Assembly (NCBI RefSeq): GCF_001613145.1
Contig: NZ_BDBU01000019.1
Coordinates: 275,245-339,244, forward strand
From: Nocardia jejuensis NBRC 103114
Lineage (GTDB): Bacteria; Actinomycetota; Actinomycetes; Mycobacteriales; Mycobacteriaceae
Length of the DNA: 64,000 nucleotides
Direction: 5' to 3'
The notes beneath the pieces are model-generated. The model saw only the letters and a list, made by a program, of their open reading frames with translations, was not told the origin of the DNA and ran no database searches. How positions within the stretch are numbered: the stretch's first letter is position 1; every line of letters begins with the position of its first letter. The position numbers and the translations under genes are program-made. Shown piece after piece: positions 17,070 through 24,654 of this stretch.

Positions 17070-17938
17070 TGGTACCCCTCTGGTGTCGTGTTCGGGCGGT
17101 CATCGGCGGCGCAGCGGAAACCGATTTCGAAGGAGGAATAGTTCGACACACAGGCGATGCGTTCGGTGGTGCGGGTCTGCCACCGCATGTGTTTCCATCC
17201 GCCGCCACGTACCACGCGATAGCGCAGCAGCATAGCAGCGGACAACGCCGGATCGATCTGTGTCCCACAGGCATACGGGGTGTACTCGCTCGCGGTCCAC
17301 TCCGCGACATTGCCCGCCATATCGGCCACCCCGTACGGGCTGTCTCCTATCGGGGAGAACGCACCCACCGGCGTGGTCCCCGGATTCGGGCCCTGGTGGC
17401 TGTATCGCGCGCGCCACCAGGTACTCCACTCGTCCAGGTTGTGCAGCGTCCCGGCCCAATGCTCCGCGCACGCAAGGGCATCGGCGTTCCAGTCCGCTCC
17501 CCACGGGTACGGTGCCCACGCCGGTCCGTGTGCGGCGTACTCCCATTCGATCTCGGTCGGTAGCCGTTTGCCGGCCCACCGCGCGTACGCTTCGGCATCG
17601 CTGACGTTCACGTGCAGCACCGGATGCTCGGGCCGGTCGGTGACCGCGTCGATCCCCGGCGCCGGGGTGTGCCAGCACACCCGCGGGTCGGTCTGCCAGT
17701 AGGTGGCCCCGTACATCAGCCCGAAGCCGCGCGCTTCGGCGCCGGTGCGGTATCCGGTCGCGGTGACGAACGCGTGGAAGTCGATGTTCGTCACCGGGGT
17801 GCGGTCGATCCGGAATGCCGGTATTTCGCGGATGTGTTGGGGCGCTTCGTCATCGAACCATTCGCGCCCGTACTGCTGCTGGTGGATCACCTCACGCAGG
17901 TGCGCAAGTGGCACGGCAGTGCCGAGCCCCGAGCACAC
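17060..17938 (-). CDS. SUMF1/FGE-fold protein lacking the FGE cysteine pair
   Basis: This protein of about 292 residues follows the formylglycine-generating-enzyme fold: APQHIREIPAFRIDRTPVTN, ARWAGKRLPTEIEWEYAAHG, GVADMAGNVAEWTASEY, and GGGWKHMRW through to EIGFRCA. True FGEs have two active-site Cys about five residues apart in the last segment. Here that stretch has a single Cys (IACVSN), so copper-dependent formylglycine formation is unlikely. EgtB- and PvdO-like relatives with this fold perform other oxygen-dependent chemistry. GTG 17938 is uncertain, because the usual N-terminal MGS segment is poorly preserved. It sits between a 2OG oxygenase and an epimerase. Confidence 0.75.
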   Translation of the reverse strand: MCSGLGTAVPLAHLREVIHQQQYGREWFDDEAPQHIREIPAFRIDRTPVTNIDFHAFVTATGYRTGAEARGFGLMYGATYWQTDPRVCWHTPAPGIDAVTDRPEHPVLHVNVSDAEAYARWAGKRLPTEIEWEYAAHGPAWAPYPWGADWNADALACAEHWAGTLHNLDEWSTWWRARYSHQGPNPGTTPVGAFSPIGDSPYGVADMAGNVAEWTASEYTPYACGTQIDPALSAAMLLRYRVVRGGGWKHMRWQTRTTERIACVSNYSSFEIGFRCAADDRPNTTPEGYQCA

Positions 17939-18083
17939 CGCCGGGGCCCGGGCCGGCCGTGTCGGACATGTCCGTGACGAGCGCGGCCGAGTCCTCGGCG
18001 CAGATATGGGGATGGGTGAAGATCACCACCGACCCCACCGCGCGAAGCGGATTCACAGCGAGCCGGTCGAGAACATATGGGGG

Positions 18084-18857
18084 TTACGGGGCCCGGAACC
18101 GCAGGCCTTGCCCGCCCCCGGCGGTGCGGCTGTAGCCGAACCGCTGCGCGTTGGTTCGACACGCGATCGAGGACACCACCCAGTGCGAGGAGTACGCGCG
18201 CCGCCATTGCGGGGAGTTGTTCACCGCCGAGCAGTGCAACACCTGCGAATGCAGCACCACCACCCCGCCGGCCCGCACCGGCAGCAGCATCTCCCGGCGC
18301 ACATCGATCGAATCCGACTGCGGGACATGGTTGTAACTCGCGCCGGGCTGAGGGCTGTGGGCCAGCAGCGCACGGTGGGATCGGTCGATGACCCGCAAAC
18401 ACCCGTTGTCCAGTGTCGCGTCGTCCAGGGCCACCCACATCACGATCATGCCGTCGGCCGGGGCGTAACCCAGGCTGGCGTTTTCCTGGTGGTAGGGCTT
18501 GGACGACCCGAAATGCGGTGGTTTGGCGAACAACTGGTCCCGCATCAGGAACGCGGGCTCACCCAGCACTGTGTCCGCGAGCTCCTGCAGTCGCGGGTGG
18601 AGAACGAACTCCCGAAACGCGGGATGCTTGAGAAACGGATAGTCGATCTTTCGGGGCGCGAGCGCACCATCGATCCCGCGGTCGACGGTGAACGCCGAGC
18701 CGGGATTTTTCACCATCTCCTGCTCGGCCACATCCATCGCGACCTGCGCAATCCGCGCGACCTGCTCGCGCGCGAGTACCTCTTCGATGACCGCGAATCC
18801 TCGCTCGTACAGTTGGTTTCGCGCGTGGGACAAGGACGTCACCGGTGCCGCGAGCAT
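18084..18857 (-). CDS. Phytanoyl-CoA dioxygenase (PhyH) family Fe(II)/2OG oxygenase
   Basis: A 257-residue double-stranded beta-helix oxygenase. The iron ligands are His123 and Glu125 (YHQENA) and the distal His208 (LHSQVLHCSA), with Arg219/Arg220 for 2-oxoglutarate. A Glu in the HxD/E position is seen in some family members. These enzymes hydroxylate or halogenate small molecules and free or carrier-bound amino acids. In this operon the likely substrate is the precursor peptide or a released fragment. It starts 18 bp after the TrmO-like gene. Confidence 0.75.
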   Translation of the reverse strand: MLAAPVTSLSHARNQLYERGFAVIEEVLAREQVARIAQVAMDVAEQEMVKNPGSAFTVDRGIDGALAPRKIDYPFLKHPAFREFVLHPRLQELADTVLGEPAFLMRDQLFAKPPHFGSSKPYHQENASLGYAPADGMIVMWVALDDATLDNGCLRVIDRSHRALLAHSPQPGASYNHVPQSDSIDVRREMLLPVRAGGVVVLHSQVLHCSAVNNSPQWRRAYSSHWVVSSIACRTNAQRFGYSRTAGGGQGLRFRAP

Positions 18858-18875
18858 CGTGGATACCTTCTTTCT

Positions 18876-19286
18876 CTACTGGTAGGTGGGCAGTGTGAGA
18901 GCGGGTTTGATGTCCAGCAGCGGGGAGCCGGTGACGCAGTCCATGCCCCGCACCTCGATCGAGAGTCCATCGGCGGCCACGGCCACGACGTCCACGAGGG
19001 TCAGGCCGATCGGATTGGGCCGGGCCACACCACGACTGGCCATCACCCCCGTCAACGGACCCGCCGCGGCCATGTGGCGCCGTGTCACCGAACGATCCGC
19101 GAGCGCGGCCCACCACAACACATGAGCGCGAATACCCGCCCGCACTCCCTCCACGCAGCCGACATACGTCGCATCGATGCGCAGTGTGCTGATCACCGAT
19201 TGTGTCCATGGCCAGCGCGGGCAGTCCGCGACCCGCGCGTACGGCGTGTGGACGGTCCCGACCTGGACCAGGTCCATGCCGCTCAC
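18876..19286 (-). CDS. TrmO/TsaA-family methyltransferase-like protein
   Basis: The 136-residue protein carries the family's signature GVMASRGVARPNPIGLTLVD, then GMDCVTGSPLLDIKP. TrmO uses SAM to N6-methylate t6A37 in tRNA, through an unusual beta-barrel fold. Housekeeping copies do not normally sit in a biosynthetic operon. GTG 19286 overlaps the upstream stop by four bases (GTGA); ATG 19277 is the alternative. It may methylate the peptide product, or its action on tRNA may be tied to self-protection. Both are inference. Confidence 0.7.
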   Translation of the reverse strand: MSGMDLVQVGTVHTPYARVADCPRWPWTQSVISTLRIDATYVGCVEGVRAGIRAHVLWWAALADRSVTRRHMAAAGPLTGVMASRGVARPNPIGLTLVDVVAVAADGLSIEVRGMDCVTGSPLLDIKPALTLPTYQ

Positions 19287-20746
19287 GAGTCCCACCCGGC
19301 TACATGCGCGTTGTACAGGCCGTCGAGGTCGATATCGCCGACGAGCGCGCGCATCCGGGCGTGATAGTCCGGCCAGTGAGCGCGCAGGATCCCGGTCGGG
19401 TCGACCAGGATCCACACCAGCAGTGCCCGCGCCGGCTCGTCGCAGCCCAGCAGGCCCCCGTCGTGGGCCATCGAATACAGGCGGCATCCGCCCCCGCACA
19501 CCGCGAACACCGGACACGTGGAGCACGCCATGGTGTCGGTGTGCAGACCGGCCAGGGGCAGCCGGTGCATGAACCCGGTCGCGTCCTCCTCGAGGATCGA
19601 GCCCGCGGTCAGTTCGGGTGCGAGTTCGGTCAGGATGGGGCATTGGGTGATCGCGCCGTCGGCTTTGACGGTCACGAGGTGCTCGTCCTCGCGGCACGGA
19701 TGCCCCGGCCCCATCGCGGTCAGGGCTTGCGGGTGCTCGAGCAGGCTGGTGGCCAGGTAGTTTCCCATCCGCACCGGGAACGGGTACCGGCATTGGGCGT
19801 GCTCGATCAGCAGCGCCGCGAAGTGCCGCAACGGAAGTCGCACATCCGGGCGCAGCCCGAACAGCTGCCGCTTGCGTGCCGCGGTGCGGGTGCGTTCCCC
19901 GGCCCCGTGATGCACCGGCACCGCCACCCGCACGTTCCACGCCTGTACCTGTTCATAGTCGCGCAGGTAGTCCCCGATCGCGAGGAGCTCCGACACCGGT
20001 TGCGACCAGATGTTCGTGGTGAACACCAACGGAAATCCGGCCTCGGACAGGTCGCGGATCGGCGCGTACGGGTCGACCAGGTGTCGATAGCCGGGCCGGA
20101 TCCGGTCCAGCAGATCCGAGCGCAACGCATCGAGACTGATCCGGAACACCACCGACCGCGGCAACTCCCGCATGATCCGGTCGCGGATCTGTTCGGACAA
20201 GAACGTGGCATTGGTCGACACGCTCGCCACGGTGATGCCCTGCTCACCGAGTTGCCGTGCCAGATCGAAGAACCGGGCAGCGTAGTGCGCGCTGAACACT
20301 TCCCCGCCGGTGATGCTCACCGATCGCAGGCCCTCGGCCTTCACCTTGCCCAGGATCGAGGCGATCTCCTCGGGAGGCCAGTGATCGTTGCGAGTGCCGT
20401 GATAGCAGTGCGGGCACTGTCCGTTGCATGCGGCCGTCGGTTCCAGGACCGCGTGATTCGCGCCGGGCAGAATGCTGCCCGCGCACTGCTGGCCTTGGTC
20501 GATCTGGTCGAGGAACCCGTTCAGATCCGCGCTCGCGCGCTCTATCCCGATCCCGAAGTGCGTGGCGAGCGCGGCCGCGGCGACCGAGCCGGTGCCGTAC
20601 TCGCACACCATCCGCCAGAACATGCGAGAAGTCCTGTTGAGCACGTGTTTTCGCCCTGAGGTCCGGTCATGCAGGACCTCCTCACCGATCAGCGTGAGAC
20701 GCTGCAGCAGCCGCGTGGCGCGCTCGTCCAGGACGCCGGTACTCAT
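19283..20746 (-). CDS. Radical SAM/SPASM peptide maturase A with PqqD-like N-terminus
   Basis: The 487-residue enzyme has three parts. Residues 15-90 resemble a PqqD-type recognition element. The radical SAM core follows, with CNGQCPHC (Cys107, 111 and 114, the CxxxCxxC cluster motif), ITGGEVF and VSTNATF. The SPASM C-terminus has CSTCPVFAVCGGGC (Cys408, 411, 417 and 421) and a further Cys435 for auxiliary iron-sulfur clusters. Such enzymes form C-C, C-S or C-O links or decarboxylate peptide ends. ATG 20746 overlaps the stop of the upstream radical SAM gene (ATGA), so the two are made together. The N-terminal domain should bind the precursor leader. Confidence 0.85.
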   Translation of the reverse strand: MSTGVLDERATRLLQRLTLIGEEVLHDRTSGRKHVLNRTSRMFWRMVCEYGTGSVAAAALATHFGIGIERASADLNGFLDQIDQGQQCAGSILPGANHAVLEPTAACNGQCPHCYHGTRNDHWPPEEIASILGKVKAEGLRSVSITGGEVFSAHYAARFFDLARQLGEQGITVASVSTNATFLSEQIRDRIMRELPRSVVFRISLDALRSDLLDRIRPGYRHLVDPYAPIRDLSEAGFPLVFTTNIWSQPVSELLAIGDYLRDYEQVQAWNVRVAVPVHHGAGERTRTAARKRQLFGLRPDVRLPLRHFAALLIEHAQCRYPFPVRMGNYLATSLLEHPQALTAMGPGHPCREDEHLVTVKADGAITQCPILTELAPELTAGSILEEDATGFMHRLPLAGLHTDTMACSTCPVFAVCGGGCRLYSMAHDGGLLGCDEPARALLVWILVDPTGILRAHWPDYHARMRALVGDIDLDGLYNAHVAGWDS

Positions 20747-22119
20747 CGCGCGCACCCGCCGACGCCGCCGGTCGCGGACAACGGCAGCAGCACGCGAGGG
20801 GCCGCTATGGAGCTCGTATCCGGGTACTGGGTCACTTTGCTCAGGTGACAGCCGCCACCGCAGGCGGCCAGTTGCCCACAGCCGGTGCACGCCCCGGTCG
20901 GGGCCAGCGCGTGGCGGACCGTGGGCACCATCCGTTCTCGCCACACCCGGCCCAGGCCGTCGCTGACCTTTCCGGCGTACACGCTCGAATGCGGGCAATG
21001 CCGAAACCGGCCGTCATAGCTCACCGAGCCCCACAAAAGCCCTGCCGCGCAATGGGAATCGAACTCTTCGCGCACCGGTTCGCTGATCGCGACCGGTTCG
21101 GTCGAGAGGCAATGGCGCGGTGCGCACGGCACCCGCACCCGCAACCCGCCGAACAAGGCTTGGCATTCATCGATCGTCTCCGCCAACGCCCGCAACAGCA
21201 CCGGCCGTCGCGAATCGGCGGGCCCGTACGGGACATACGGCATGAAACTCACATCGTGCACGCCGATATCGACCAGCCGCCGCGTGAGCTCCGGCATCTC
21301 CCCGAGGTTGTCCGCACACACCAGGGTCTCCGCGACCGTGGACAGGCCCGCGGTGACCGCCGCGCGCATACCGCGCCACGCCTGGGCGGACGCAGCCGGA
21401 TTGCGTGCCATCGCGTTGTGCGTGTCTTCGAGGCCGTGGACGCTGAACAGCGCCACCCGCAATCCCCGGGCCGCGAGGTCGTGCGCCTCGTCGACCGTCA
21501 TGCGCACACCGTTGGTGAACAGCTCCACATCCATGCCCGCCATCGCGGCCACGGTGATGATCTCGCGATACTGCGGGTGCAACGTGGGTTCCCCACCGGA
21601 GAATCGCATCCGCAGGCAGTTCCCTGCCGCGGCCTGGTCGATCACCGCGCACACGGTGTCCATGGTGATGTGCGCGCCGGGATCGGCGGTGGTGTCGCTG
21701 CGGCCGCGGATCCCGTAGTCGTCGGGAACCTTCCACACGTTGTAGCAAAAGTCGCAGTGCCAGTTACATTGTCGCGTCAGCTCTACTTCCAGGGCGAGCG
21801 GGAACGGCACGTCGGTGCGCGCCCAGCCGTCGGAGTCCCCGCTACGTCGACGCGATTGCCGGCGCGAAGGGGCGGTGCACACGGTGAACCAGAACAGCGT
21901 CAGATCCGAGGCGATCTGCTCGCGCGCGACCCCGTAGCCGCCGGCCAGGACCGCGACCGGGTCCATGGTGTGGAAAGTCGCGTCGACGAACGCGCTCGCG
22001 GTGGCGTTGAGGCGGTGTTCGAGCCCGGACTGGGTGTCGTACAGCAGCCGCAGTTCCGGGCGATGGGTGAACCGGTGGCGGAGCACCGCCGCCGGTGCGG
22101 GAAGGATGGGGGTGGTCAT
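20743..22119 (-). CDS. Radical SAM/SPASM peptide maturase B with PqqD-like N-terminus
   Basis: A 458-residue protein. Residues 10-80 form a PqqD-like domain (FTHRPELRLLYDTQSG). The cluster motif CNWHCDFC is at Cys118, 122 and 125, and RFSGGEPTLHP is the SAM-binding GGE motif. The SPASM domain ends the protein with CTGCGQLAACGGGC (Cys411, 414, 420 and 424) and Cys456. It is the first maturase gene after the precursor, 109 bp downstream, with GGAGAA seven bases before its ATG. Two different radical SAM enzymes in one operon suggest two distinct modifications of one short peptide. Confidence 0.85.
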   Translation of the reverse strand: MTTPILPAPAAVLRHRFTHRPELRLLYDTQSGLEHRLNATASAFVDATFHTMDPVAVLAGGYGVAREQIASDLTLFWFTVCTAPSRRQSRRRSGDSDGWARTDVPFPLALEVELTRQCNWHCDFCYNVWKVPDDYGIRGRSDTTADPGAHITMDTVCAVIDQAAAGNCLRMRFSGGEPTLHPQYREIITVAAMAGMDVELFTNGVRMTVDEAHDLAARGLRVALFSVHGLEDTHNAMARNPAASAQAWRGMRAAVTAGLSTVAETLVCADNLGEMPELTRRLVDIGVHDVSFMPYVPYGPADSRRPVLLRALAETIDECQALFGGLRVRVPCAPRHCLSTEPVAISEPVREEFDSHCAAGLLWGSVSYDGRFRHCPHSSVYAGKVSDGLGRVWRERMVPTVRHALAPTGACTGCGQLAACGGGCHLSKVTQYPDTSSIAAPRVLLPLSATGGVGGCAR

Positions 22120-22228
22120 GGCCGAGTTCTCCTCGCGCGCAGACGGAATGATTCAAGGGCGGGTGAAACGCAAGAGGACACCTGTGCCCACGGTGACCGC
22201 GGGGGAAGGTGTCCCCTGTCTCAGCGTT

Positions 22229-22342
22229 CTAGAAGCTGCACTGCGGCGGCAGGTTCTCGGTCGTCTCGACCGTCGGCGGCTCATACGCCGCCGCCTCACC
22301 GGCGGCCTGCTCCATGCTCGTGGGGGTCTCTTGCTCGTCCAT
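22229..22342 (-). CDS. 37-residue RiPP precursor peptide (candidate)
   Basis: ATG 22342 has an excellent ribosome binding site (AAGGAGG, five to six bases away) and opens a 37-residue acidic peptide: MDEQETPTSMEQAAGEAAA, then YEPPTVETTENLPPQCSF, then TAG. Tyr20-x-x-Pro23-x-Val25 resembles the YxxPxL-type leader motif bound by PqqD-like recognition domains in other peptide pathways. The likely core is the C-terminal ENLPPQCSF, with one Cys, one Ser and a terminal Phe as modification sites. Its place directly before two radical SAM/SPASM genes makes it the prime substrate candidate. Its size hides it from routine gene callers. Confidence 0.8.
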   Translation of the reverse strand: MDEQETPTSMEQAAGEAAAYEPPTVETTENLPPQCSF

Positions 22343-22423
22343 CGCTTCCTCCTTCCAAGGTGCGAAAAGCATCGAAAACCCCACGCTAAGACCACATCTG
22401 CGCCCTCGAAATGCGTTAGAGAC
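22343..22423 (-). promoter_or_regulatory. Probable promoter and leader of the peptide operon
   Basis: The 81 bp between the glyS hairpin and the precursor start are more AT-rich than their surroundings and should hold the operon promoter if the hairpin terminates glyS transcription. No consensus -35/-10 pair stands out. Confidence 0.4.
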
Positions 22424-22470
22424 GCCACCGCCCCGAAGACCGGAAAACTTCCTGTCTTCGGGGCGGTGGC
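22424..22470 (-). terminator. glyS terminator, 17-bp perfect stem
   Basis: 22424-22440 and 22454-22470 are perfect inverted repeats with a 13-nt loop, starting 16 bp after the glyS stop. No long T-run follows. It separates glyS from the precursor gene. Confidence 0.75.
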
Positions 22471-22485
22471 GGTGTGTCGGGCGGG

Positions 22486-23880
22486 TCAGACGCCGATCAG
22501 GCGGGCCGCGAGATAGCCCTGCACCTGGTCCAGGCCGATCCGCTCCTGCGCCATCGAATCGCGCTCGCGCACCGTCACCGCGTGATCGTCGAGGGTGTCG
22601 AAATCGACGGTGATGCAGAACGGCGTACCGATCTCGTCCTGTCGCCGATACCGTTTGCCGATCTGGCCGGCATCATCGAAATCGACGTTCCAGAACGTGC
22701 GCAGCTGCGCGGCGAGGTCTTTCGCCTTGGGCGAGAGTTCGGGGTTGCGCGAGAGGGGCAGCACCGCCACCTTCACAGGCGCCAACCGCGGATCCAGGCG
22801 CAGACTGACCCGTTCTTCCATGACGCCCTTGCTGTTCGGGGCCTGATCCACGGTGTAGGCATCGACCAGGAACGCCATCAGCGAACGGGTCAAACCGGCC
22901 GCGGGTTCGATCACGTACGGGGTGTAGTGCTCACCGGCTGCCTGGTCGAAGTACGTCAACTCCGCGCCCGAATGCCGCGAGTGCGCCGTGAGGTCGAAAT
23001 CGGTCCGGCTCGCGATGCCCTCGAGCTCGCCCCATTCGCTGCCCGCGAACCCGAATTTGTACTCGATATCGGTGGTGCCGGCGCTGTAGTGCGAGAGCTT
23101 CTCTTTCGGGTGTTCGAACAGTCGCAGGTTCTCGCGTGCGATCCCGAGCGCGGTGTACCAGGCCAGGCGGGTGTCGATCCAATACTGGTGCCACCGCTCG
23201 TGTTCGCCAGGTTTGACGAAGAACTCCATCTCCATCTGCTCGAACTCGCGCGTGCGGAAGATGAAATTGCCCGGGGTGATCTCGTTGCGGAAGCTCTTGC
23301 CGATCTGGCCGATACCGAACGGCACCTTCATGCGTGAGGTGTTCAGCACGTTCGCGAAGTTCACGAAGATGCCTTGCGCGGTCTCGGGCCGCAAGTAATG
23401 CATGCCCTCTTCCGATTCCACCGGGCCCAGATAGGTTTTCATCAAGCCCGAGAACTGCTTGGGGTCGGTCCATTGACCGACCACGCCACAGTTCGGGCAC
23501 GGCACCAACTGCATCGACACCGAATCCGGTTCCACGCCGCGGTGTTTGGCCGCGTACGCCTCCTGCAGATGATCCTGACGCTGGCGCTTGTGGCAGCTCA
23601 GGCATTCCACCAGCGGGTCACTGAAGGTTTCGACGTGACCGGCCGCGACCCACACCTGGCGCGGCAGGATGATCGAGGAGTCCAGCCCGACGACGTCCTC
23701 GCGGCCGGTCACCATCGAGCGCCACCACTGGCGTTTGATGTTCTCTTTCAGCTCCACCCCGAGTGGGCCGTAATCCCACGCCGAGCGGGTACCGCCGTAG
23801 ATCTCGCCGCTGGGGTACACCAGACCTCGGCGCTTGGCGAGGTTGGCTACGGTGTCCACCTTCGTCGGCTTGGGTGCCAC
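22486..23880 (-). CDS. glyS: Glycine--tRNA ligase (class II, alpha2 type)
   Basis: A full-length 464-residue enzyme of the bacterial/eukaryotic alpha2 type that charges tRNA-Gly. KRRGLVYPSGEIYGGTRSAW is the family N-terminus. The zinc knuckle is CLSC (93-96) with CPNC (128-131). Class II motif 2 is FRNEITPGNFIFRTREFEQM, and motif 3 lies near TDFDLTAHSR and EPAAGLTRSL. The C-terminal anticodon-binding domain is complete (VAVLPLSRNPELSPKAKDL). GGAG lies nine bases before the ATG. It is followed by its own terminator and then the peptide operon. As the only housekeeping-type gene in the window, it may be a second, pathway-linked copy. Confidence 0.9.
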   Translation of the reverse strand: MAPKPTKVDTVANLAKRRGLVYPSGEIYGGTRSAWDYGPLGVELKENIKRQWWRSMVTGREDVVGLDSSIILPRQVWVAAGHVETFSDPLVECLSCHKRQRQDHLQEAYAAKHRGVEPDSVSMQLVPCPNCGVVGQWTDPKQFSGLMKTYLGPVESEEGMHYLRPETAQGIFVNFANVLNTSRMKVPFGIGQIGKSFRNEITPGNFIFRTREFEQMEMEFFVKPGEHERWHQYWIDTRLAWYTALGIARENLRLFEHPKEKLSHYSAGTTDIEYKFGFAGSEWGELEGIASRTDFDLTAHSRHSGAELTYFDQAAGEHYTPYVIEPAAGLTRSLMAFLVDAYTVDQAPNSKGVMEERVSLRLDPRLAPVKVAVLPLSRNPELSPKAKDLAAQLRTFWNVDFDDAGQIGKRYRRQDEIGTPFCITVDFDTLDDHAVTVRERDSMAQERIGLDQVQGYLAARLIGV

Positions 23881-23940
23881 TGAAATTTCTCCATCCAGAG
23901 TGGGATTGGGCTGTTGGAACAGGGAATCGGGAAAGCCTAG

Positions 23941-24360
23941 CTATCGCACACGCAGTCGAGCCATCGAGTAATACCGGTATCCCGGGCCTCGCGTGACCAG
24001 TTCGGGTGTACGCGGGCGAGGGCGGCGCGCGTCCCACACCTCGATCACCAACACCCCCGGATCGGACCAGCGCACCCGCAACCGCCCCACCGGCGCGACC
24101 GGCGGCCGCGCCGCGTTCCAGCGCTGTAGCAGGGCGACCGAGTCCACGACCGAACTCACCACGCACCCCACATCCTCATCGGCCCATCGGGGGGCCAGGT
24201 CAGCGGCGAAGGTCGTCACGTTTTTGATCAGTGAATGCGCGCCGAGCCACAGCGGGGTATCCCATAACACCTGCCCGGGTGCCGGTGGTGGCCCGAACAG
24301 CTCATCGTCGAGTGAAAAGTGTTCTCGCACAGCGATCCTGCCGATACATGTACTGGTCAT
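23941..24360 (-). CDS. ATP-binding (HATPase/anti-sigma-like) regulatory protein, degenerate
   Basis: The 139-residue protein resembles the small GHKL-type ATP-binding proteins common in actinomycetes. ADEDVGCVVSSVVDSVALLQ matches the helix that usually carries the N-box, and LRVRWSDPGVLVIEVWDARR matches the following strands, but the N-box Asn and G-box glycines are not evident. ATG 24360 has GGAGG eight bases upstream; the frame is open to 24399. It precedes glyS by 60 bp on the same strand, so the two are probably co-transcribed. A regulatory role is inferred. Confidence 0.5.
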   Translation of the reverse strand: MTSTCIGRIAVREHFSLDDELFGPPPAPGQVLWDTPLWLGAHSLIKNVTTFAADLAPRWADEDVGCVVSSVVDSVALLQRWNAARPPVAPVGRLRVRWSDPGVLVIEVWDARRPRPRTPELVTRGPGYRYYSMARLRVR

Positions 24361-24654
24361 GTCATCCACCTCCACCTCGTACTGACCCGCTTCCTGCACC
24401 CCCGGCCCTCACTTCGCCTCGGCCACCGCCGGCCCGGCCCGCGCTGTCGCAGGCCCACCTCGGGCACAGCCCTCACGCACCGGACTCGTGTTCGACCGGG
24501 CGTGCCGCTGAGAATCTGTGCTGCTCATGCTGTTCAGCATCTGCACCGATGCCCGAACCCGGAACCGTCGTTGTCCCGCGTTGCACCGTCTTTGCACCGT
24601 CCCTCGAACCGATCGGTCGCTGCGCGATGGTGGGGCAGTGCAAAACTGGGTCAC

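Noticed and set aside
17703..19364. A 553-codon plus-strand frame opposite the PhyH, TrmO and SUMF1 genes
   Set aside because: It has antisense-type composition, and the minus-strand genes explain the region.
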